A stretch of DNA of 5,833 nucleotides from Roseiarcus sp043739325. Its GTDB lineage: Bacteria > Pseudomonadota > Alphaproteobacteria > Rhizobiales > Beijerinckiaceae. The DNA is taken from NCBI GenBank assembly GCA_043739325.1, contig JAYUFK010000113.1, forward strand, positions 1 to 5,833, in the 5' to 3' direction. Every line of letters starts with the position of its first letter. Position 1 is the first letter of the stretch. Below, one piece after another: positions 1-5,833 of the stretch. The notes under the pieces are model-generated. The model did not search any database. It was given only the letters and a program-made list of their open reading frames with translations, and had not been told where the DNA came from. The position numbers and the translations under genes are program-made.

Positions 1-104
1 GGGTCGCGTCGTGAATAGGACATGGCGCCAAGTTTCCGGAAAATGTCGCAAAACCGTCGTAACCCGCCGCCCTGTCACAACAAAGCGCTTTTGTGCAAAG
101 AGAT

Positions 105-132
105 TTGACCGCATCGGCAATTCATGTTTGAT
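105..132 (+). promoter_or_regulatory. Candidate sigma-70-type promoter for leuS
   Basis: A TTGACC hexamer (105-110) is followed after 16 bases by TTTGAT (127-132), which matches the -35 and -10 consensus moderately well and would start transcription about 35 bases before the leuS ATG. A 10-base perfect palindrome, AAAGCGCTTT (82-91), lies just upstream and could be an operator or chance. Nothing else in bases 1-174 looks like a gene. This is pattern matching by eye. Confidence 0.35.
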
Positions 133-174
133 CCGCGCGCTTGGTGATCCCCTTTGCAAACGAGACTTACCCCC

Positions 175-2797
<2,623 letters not shown>

Positions 2798-2811
<14 letters not shown>

Positions 2812-3307
2812 CCGATTGCGCTTTTTCGCCGCGCTGAGCCTCGTCGCGGCGACGGGCGGCTGTTTCCAGCCGCTCTATGGCGAGGCCGCGCATCCCGGCC
2901 TCATCCAGGCGATGCGCGAGGTCGAGGTGACGCCGATCCCCGACCGGATCGGCCATTACCTCGCCGACGACCTCATCAGCCGGATGAACGGCTCCGGCGA
3001 GACGCCGAAGCCGAGATACCGGCTGACCGTCAAGCTGTCGAAAAGCGTGCAGACGCCGACCATCGAATCGCAGATCCAGACGGCGGACGCGGCGACTGTC
3101 ACCGGCACGGCTCTGTTCACGCTGACCAGGATCGAGGGCGACAAGCCGATCTATGCGGGCTCGGCGACCAGTTCGGCGGCCTACGACCGCACGTTGCAGA
3201 GCTACGCCGACCTGCGCGCCAGCCGCGACGCCGAGTTGCGCGTGGCGAAGTCGCTGGCCGACGAGATCGAGCTGAGGGTCGCCGGGGCGCTGTCGAAAAC
3301 GCCCTGA
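2798..3307 (+). CDS. lptE: LPS-assembly lipoprotein LptE
   Basis: LptE is the outer-membrane lipoprotein that plugs the LptD barrel and helps insert lipopolysaccharide into the outer leaflet. The 169-residue product starts with a charged n-region (DRLR), a hydrophobic stretch (about 9-18) and a lipobox ending at C22. It is followed at once by FQPLYG (23-28), the hallmark N-terminus of alphaproteobacterial LptE. The remainder is a small alpha/beta domain (about 35-165), as in the LptE/RlpB family. The -3 lipobox position is Thr19 rather than the usual Leu or Val (T-G-G-C). The ATG at 2798 lies inside the end of leuS and is preceded by AGGA (2788-2791) at six-base spacing, which supports this start. 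Its position after leuS is the usual alphaproteobacterial arrangement. Identification rests on N-terminus and context because the family diverges strongly. Confidence 0.88.
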
Positions 3308-3311
3308 AGCC

Positions 3312-3845
3312 ATGCCACGCCTGTTCACCGCGCTGGAGCTTCCGCCCGACGTCGCCGCCGCGCTGGCGCTGACGCGCGGCGGGCTGCCCGGCGCGCGCTG
3401 GATCGAGCCAACGGATTATCACATCACGCTGCGGTTTATCGGCGACATCGACGCGCGCACGGCCAACGAGGCAGCGGCTTCGCTGAGCGAAGTTCGTCGG
3501 GAACCTGTGCCGGTGGCGTTCGAGGGGCTGACGTGGTTCGGCGGCGACAAGCCGCGCGCCATCGTCGCCAAGGTGAAGCCGGCGTCGGCGCTGGTGGAAC
3601 TTGCCGCCGATCACGAACGGCGGATGCGTCGGCTGGGCCTGCCGCCTGAGACGCGCAACTTCATGCCGCATGTGACGCTGGCCTGGGCGCGCGGGGTCGG
3701 ACCGGCGGCGGTGGCGGATTATCTCGCGTCCCGAGGGCGGTTGGAGGCGTCGGGATTTGTGGCGGAGAGGTTTGTGTTGATGTCGGCGAAGGCCGGGATC
3801 GGCGGCGGGCCTTATGTGGCGGAGGGGGAGTATGGACTGGGTTGA
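3312..3845 (+). CDS. thpR: RNA 2',3'-cyclic phosphodiesterase (2H/LigT family)
   Basis: The family hydrolyses RNA 2',3'-cyclic phosphodiester ends to 2'-phosphates; older names are LigT and 2'-5' RNA ligase. The 177-residue length is typical. The two catalytic HxT motifs are present as H37-I-T39 ('YHITLRFIG') and H120-V-T122 ('PHVTLAW'), with the family N-terminus 'RLFTALELP'. It begins 4 bases after the lptE stop, so it probably belongs to the leuS-lptE transcript; no good Shine-Dalgarno is seen beyond a weak GAAG. The final ~188 bases (3653-3840) are duplicated at 4487-4675. This 5'-proximal copy is the complete one, and its frame runs to a natural stop giving the C-terminus 'EGEYGLG'. Whether its 3' end is original or came with the repeat is not decidable here. 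Confidence 0.93.
   Translation: MPRLFTALELPPDVAAALALTRGGLPGARWIEPTDYHITLRFIGDIDARTANEAAASLSEVRREPVPVAFEGLTWFGGDKPRAIVAKVKPASALVELAADHERRMRRLGLPPETRNFMPHVTLAWARGVGPAAVADYLASRGRLEASGFVAERFVLMSAKAGIGGGPYVAEGEYGLG
3653..3840 (+). repeat. Direct repeat copy 1 (3' third of thpR)
   Basis: Bases 3653-3840 align with 4487-4675 in the same orientation. By hand I count about 20 substitutions and one single-base indel over roughly 188 bases, close to 89% identity. Homology starts abruptly at the codons for Arg-Asn-Phe before the second HxT motif and ends at TATGGACTGG, just before the thpR stop. The two copies bracket the toxin-antitoxin pair. Confidence 0.9.
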
Positions 3846-3855
3846 ATCGCTGCTT

Positions 3856-4167
3856 TCACAGCGGCGGGAATAGCGCAGCGAGATTTCGGTGTCCGTCGAC
3901 GACGCGAAGCACTTCCACCGCCTCCGCGCCGATCCGGTAGAGCAGCACGGTCGGGTAGATCACAATCTGGCGAACGCCCGGCCTGAGATCGTCCCGTGCT
4001 CGGCCGACGAAAGGCGCAAAACGGAGAAGGTCCGCCGTCGAATGAATGGTTCGGACGTGTTTATCGGCGGTGGCGGGGGAAAACTGCTCGGCGCCCCGTC
4101 GCCAGATCGAAGCCAAATCGCTTTGCGCTTCCGGCGACCAAACAAGTTTCGCCTTTTCAGACCGCAT
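3856..4167 (-). CDS. ParE/RelE-superfamily toxin
   Basis: This small protein of 103 residues has the look of a type II toxin of the ParE/RelE fold. ParE members poison DNA gyrase and RelE members cleave mRNA at the ribosome; sequence alone does not settle which applies here. Visible features are the N-terminal strand and helix 'LVWSPEAQSDLASIW' (8-22), the central 'DLRPGVRQIVIY' (60-71), 'LLYRI' (75-79) and the C-terminal 'VLRVVDGHRNLAALFP' (86-101), which matches the usual 'ilRVlhgrRd' ending. I take the ATG at 4167: it overlaps the antitoxin stop by 11 bases, as expected for a coupled pair, whereas the longer frame would need a TTG at 4185. The ParE-like wSPeA start favours ParE. It is convergent with thpR, the stop codons being about 10 bases apart. 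The frame is intact, with no sign of decay. Confidence 0.85.
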   Translation of the reverse strand: MRSEKAKLVWSPEAQSDLASIWRRGAEQFSPATADKHVRTIHSTADLLRFAPFVGRARDDLRPGVRQIVIYPTVLLYRIGAEAVEVLRVVDGHRNLAALFPPL

Positions 4168-4372
4168 CGGCGCGAGCGCGCGCAAGGAATTGGTCTATGT
4201 CAATTTCCTGGCCATCGCCCGCGTCGAGAGACTGCGCGGCCTCATCGATCATCGCGCGCAGAGTTTTGAGATCCTCGATATACGCATCGAGGTTGCGGCC
4301 AAGACGCTCCTGATCCGCCGCCGGTAGGGCGGCGGCCTTCACGAGGGCCTTGCGGAGGGCTTCGGCGGTCAT
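4157..4372 (-). CDS. Antitoxin of the ParE/RelE-type module
   Basis: This 71-residue, probably mostly helical protein is encoded directly upstream of the toxin and overlaps it by 11 bases, the classic antitoxin-toxin order. The N-terminal part (about 1-48, 'ALRKALVKAAALPAADQERLG' followed by helices rich in Leu, Arg and Glu) probably dimerises. The acidic C-terminal piece 'DIDQFLARARA' (about 58-68) is a plausible toxin-wrapping helix. I do not see a clear ribbon-helix-helix or AbrB signature, so its DNA-binding class is open. No good Shine-Dalgarno precedes the ATG at 4372. By family knowledge it should neutralise the toxin and repress its own promoter. The assignment rests on size, position and overlap. 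Confidence 0.75.
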   Translation of the reverse strand: MTAEALRKALVKAAALPAADQERLGRNLDAYIEDLKTLRAMIDEAAQSLDAGDGQEIDIDQFLARARADAV

Positions 4373-4395
4373 AAGTCGAGGCTAACACGGAAGCG

Positions 4396-4413
4396 CGAAA
4401 CCTGGAAGGTTCG
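4396..4413 (-). promoter_or_regulatory. Candidate operator palindrome upstream of the antitoxin
   Basis: AACCT (4399-4403) and AGGTT (4407-4411) form a perfect inverted repeat around a 3-base centre. It extends outward to CGA/TCG if one A is bulged. It lies 27-41 bases upstream of the antitoxin ATG, where an autoregulating antitoxin would bind. A weak -35-like TTGGAA lies further upstream on the same strand (4435-4430), but no convincing -10 is visible. The function is inferred from position only. Confidence 0.3.
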
Positions 4414-4486
4414 GGTCGCGTGATGGGGATTCCAAGCGTCGCGAGCAAAACTTGCATTTTGAAACAATTTTCAGGAGCGCGTCGAG

Positions 4487-4675
4487 GCGCAACTTTACGC
4501 CGCACGTGACGCTGGCCTGGGCGCGCGGGGCTGGACCGGCGGCGGTGGCGGATTATCTCGCAGCGCGTGGGAGGCTGGAGGCGCCGGCATTCGTGGCGGA
4601 GCGGTTCGTGCTGATGTCGGCGAAGGCCGGCGTCGGCGGCGGGCCTTATGTGGTGGAGGGGGGAGTATGGACTGG
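4487..4675 (+). repeat. Direct repeat copy 2 (thpR 3' end)
   Basis: This is the partner of 3653-3840, in direct orientation, one base longer because of the extra G. The left edge of homology is sharp: the preceding bases (4440-4486) are unrelated to thpR. The right edge, after TATGGACTGG, is followed within about 20 bases by AT-rich DNA. Spacing between copies is about 646 bases and contains only the toxin-antitoxin module and its upstream region. Confidence 0.9.
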
Positions 4676-4694
4676 AGTACTGAGTCGATTTTAA
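4487..4694 (+). pseudogene. Truncated, frameshifted second copy of the thpR 3' end
   Basis: From 4488 the frame reads R-N-F-T-P-H-V-T-L-A-W and matches thpR residues 115-171 with about seven replacements, including the second catalytic H-x-T motif. The first HxT motif and the whole N-terminal half are absent, so it cannot be an active phosphodiesterase. Near the end a run of five G in thpR is six G here, shifting the frame. The C-terminus becomes 'EGGVWTGVLSRF' and stops at 4694; without the extra G it would read 'EGEYGLEY' and stop at once. An open frame extends back to a TTG at 4452, but those bases have no match in thpR and no ribosome binding site is clear. Many differences are synonymous, suggesting the segment diverged while coding before it was cut. 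Confidence 0.85.
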
Positions 4695-4718
4695 ATATAT
4701 CGCAGCATGGCCCTGAAC

Positions 4719-4730
4719 GAGGGAGAGGGA
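4719..4730 (+). promoter_or_regulatory. Purine-rich ribosome binding site of the AT-rich gene
   Basis: GAGGGAGAGGGA lies immediately before the ATG at 4732. AGGGAG (4720-4725) sits six bases from the start codon, ideal Shine-Dalgarno spacing. It is the strongest such site in the window and fixes the start against the in-frame ATG at 4756. An AT stretch, TTTTAAATATATC (4689-4701), just upstream contains -10-like hexamers, but no matching -35 was found. Confidence 0.65.
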
Positions 4731-4731
4731 A

Positions 4732-5514
4732 ATGGCGCGTTTGGATGAAAACGATATGGTAGATATAACTAGAAAATTTAGCAGGGTTTTTGACTCAAAC
4801 TCGGAAACAATTTCGTTTGCGGACTTCGATTGGATGAAAATTCCGGAAACGATCCCGGGAGGTTGGTTGGTGTATTTTAGAATGCTTGAGGATTTTTCGA
4901 GGATTGTTGCCAATAATATCAATACACTTGGGTATTATTGTGAGAAGATGCGTGTTTGGAATATAGTATTAGAAGATTATAACGTTGATTTGCGCGATGA
5001 AATTTTGTTTGAATTTGTCGATCCTTTATGCGTAGTTGCGTTGAACTTGCCATACGCGATTCGATGTCGATTTATATTTGCAATTGCTCATCTATGCCAC
5101 CAAGCTAACCGAGCGATTTCTTCGAAATGGATTGATAATATTGATACTTTAGCAGAAGACCGCAAAATCGATTTTGGCATTGCGTATAAAGTTGCTCGGA
5201 AATGGACAATTCGTGATCGCCTCTTCGAAGCAATTAAGGCTCTTTTTGATGAAAATCACGCAGAAATAACGAAGGATTTTCGCCATACGTATAATCATCG
5301 TATGCCGTCTCAGGAGATCGTCGGGGTGGCAGCGTTCGTAAAGAGAGAAATTGGATCAGTCGGAAAAGTTCACTATAAATTTGGTGCAGCCCCGCGTCTC
5401 GATTTGACCAAGATGTCTGGCGAATTGATGGCAGAATTTCGAAAAGAATTACTTGCTTTTGAGCGGTTCAAAGAATTGGTACACGAACAAACGCAAGCAA
5501 TAGGCTGCTCGTGA
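4732..5514 (+). CDS. AT-rich orphan protein with a candidate HEPN-type R-x4-H motif
   Basis: I do not recognise this 260-residue protein as a whole. It appears soluble and almost entirely helical, with no signal peptide or clear membrane span. A conserved-looking segment 'RFIFAIAHLCHQANR' (near 113-127, with H120 and H123) is followed by 'DFRHTYNHRMP', giving R184-x4-H189. An R-x4-6-H motif at the start of a late helix, often with a polar residue after the Arg, is the catalytic signature of HEPN RNases found in toxin-antitoxin, abortive-infection and other defence proteins. The match is by motif and predicted helicity only. Base composition sets it apart: 47 of 120 bases at 4741-4860 are G or C, and codons such as TTT, ATT and AAA are common, unlike the neighbours. 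This suggests recent horizontal transfer. It has a strong ribosome binding site, an uninterrupted frame and no obvious cognate antitoxin gene beside it. The coding call is firm; the function is not. Confidence 0.8.
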   Translation: MARLDENDMVDITRKFSRVFDSNSETISFADFDWMKIPETIPGGWLVYFRMLEDFSRIVANNINTLGYYCEKMRVWNIVLEDYNVDLRDEILFEFVDPLCVVALNLPYAIRCRFIFAIAHLCHQANRAISSKWIDNIDTLAEDRKIDFGIAYKVARKWTIRDRLFEAIKALFDENHAEITKDFRHTYNHRMPSQEIVGVAAFVKREIGSVGKVHYKFGAAPRLDLTKMSGELMAEFRKELLAFERFKELVHEQTQAIGCS

Positions 5515-5751
5515 ACAGCAAGTGCTACTGGAATCACGTCGCCGAATTTCCCATCGGGGCTTTCGCCGAACTGCTCAACCAAATTTCTCGCCGTCCGTAG
5601 CCCTCACCCGTTTAGCCCGGCAGTTACCTGACGGACAGAAAATGACACCTATACCCCTGAAACCGTAGACTCCAGACTGTCCGGTACTTGTAATCCCGAC
5701 GCGCTAAGCCGCCGCTTGACCCTTGCCTGCACGTGTCCTACGCCCCGCCGC
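5515..5751. other. GC-rich intergenic region upstream of queF, no gene found
   Basis: Composition changes back to GC-rich just after the stop at 5514. The stretch 5515-5628 happens to be open in frame with the preceding gene, and short frames exist on both strands, but none has a start site or recognisable product; it may be the worn edge of an older gene. TCGCCGAA occurs twice (5539-5546 and 5563-5570). Inverted repeats further along are listed separately. I see no clear rho-independent terminator after the AT-rich gene and no recognisable preQ1 riboswitch. Confidence 0.5.
5593..5683 (+). promoter_or_regulatory. Mutually exclusive inverted repeats in the queF leader (candidate)
   Basis: GTCCGT (5593-5598) can pair with ACGGAC (5631-5636), while the overlapping CGGACAG (5632-5638) can pair with CTGTCCG (5677-5683), a perfect 7-base match. 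The two pairings share the same central strand, so only one can form. A nine-codon open frame, ATG at 5642 to TAG at 5668, lies in the loop of the second. This may be chance: the arms are short and the loops long, and transcription through here is not shown. Confidence 0.2.
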
Positions 5752-5833
5752 ATGTCTGACCTCCACGCCCTCGGCCACGCCTCAAGAATCCCCGACGCGC
5801 CGGACGCGCGCACCCTGGAGCGCGTGCCCAATC
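5752..5833 (+). CDS. queF: NADPH-dependent 7-cyano-7-deazaguanine reductase QueF (5' end only)
   Basis: QueF reduces preQ0 to preQ1 with NADPH in the queuosine tRNA-modification pathway. Only the first 27 codons are inside the window: 'MSDLHALGH' then 'ARTLERVPN'. The pattern LxxLG...P...LERVPNP is the typical N-terminus of short-form (YkvM-like) alphaproteobacterial QueF, and the ATG at 5752 places it at the usual distance. The catalytic Cys and Asp lie beyond the window. No Shine-Dalgarno is visible before the ATG. A TTGACC (5716-5721) and a poor CTACGC (5738-5743) at 16-base spacing could place the transcription start close to the ATG, which would make the message nearly leaderless; this is weak. 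The assignment rests on a short but distinctive stretch. Confidence 0.75.
   Translation, partial: MSDLHALGHASRIPDAPDARTLERVPN

Noticed and set aside
3848..3863. CGCTG/CAGCG hairpin between thpR and the toxin, possibly a bidirectional terminator
   Set aside because: The stem is only 5 bp, no T run follows on either strand, and it overlaps the toxin stop codon.
4445..4460. CAAAA...TTTTG inverted repeat before the thpR fragment, as a terminator or insertion end
   Set aside because: Arms of five A/T-rich bases are too short, and no matching end was found at the other side of the module.
3653..4675. Insertion sequence bounded by terminal repeats
   Set aside because: The repeats are direct, coding and from thpR, and no transposase is present between them.
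5373..5582. Minus-strand frame of 69 codons crossing the end of the AT-rich gene
   Set aside because: Half of it is antisense to a well-supported gene, it has no recognisable domain, and no ribosome binding site is visible.
5515..5628. Read-through extension of the AT-rich gene past its TGA
   Set aside because: The 38 extra codons are GC-rich, unlike the gene, and look like chance open frame outside the transferred segment.
5640..5751. preQ1 riboswitch upstream of queF
   Set aside because: I looked for the small C-rich-loop hairpin with A-rich tail of preQ1-I and did not find it.

Overview
The window looks like a chromosomal segment from a GC-rich alphaproteobacterium, probably of the Hyphomicrobiales. 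The reasons are GC-rich codon use, leuS overlapping an LptE-type lipoprotein gene with the short 'CxQPLYG' N-terminus common in that class, and the start of a QueF of alphaproteobacterial type. The species cannot be named from the sequence alone.

Bases 1-3845 are ordinary core genome on the + strand. A candidate promoter (about 105-132) precedes leuS (leucyl-tRNA synthetase). leuS overlaps lptE (LPS-assembly lipoprotein) by 14 bases, and thpR (2H-family RNA 2',3'-cyclic phosphodiesterase) follows 4 bases after lptE. The three probably form one transcript. holA, which often follows lptE in alphaproteobacteria, is not here; thpR is in its place.

Bases 3846-5520 are accessory. First, on the - strand, comes a two-gene ParE/RelE-type toxin-antitoxin module (antitoxin 4157-4372, toxin 3856-4167, 11-base overlap), with a small imperfect palindrome upstream of the antitoxin. 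Next is a second, diverged copy of the last ~62 codons of thpR (4487-4675, about 89% identical at base level to 3653-3840). It has lost its 5' part and carries a 1-base insertion near the end. The toxin-antitoxin module is therefore bracketed by direct repeats of a host-gene 3' end. Directly after the second copy lies a strikingly AT-rich gene (4732-5514; 39% GC in bases 4741-4860, against a GC-rich background) with a strong ribosome binding site. It encodes a 260-residue protein I do not recognise from its overall sequence. It carries an R-x4-H motif in an apparently all-helical protein, which fits a HEPN-type RNase fold.

After 5520 the composition returns to GC-rich. A 237-base intergenic stretch holds two mutually exclusive short inverted repeats, then queF (preQ1 synthesis, queuosine pathway) begins at 5752 and runs off the window. 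In short, a small accessory islet with one clear toxin-antitoxin pair and one candidate HEPN-like orphan sits between housekeeping genes, with a host-gene duplication marking its assembly.
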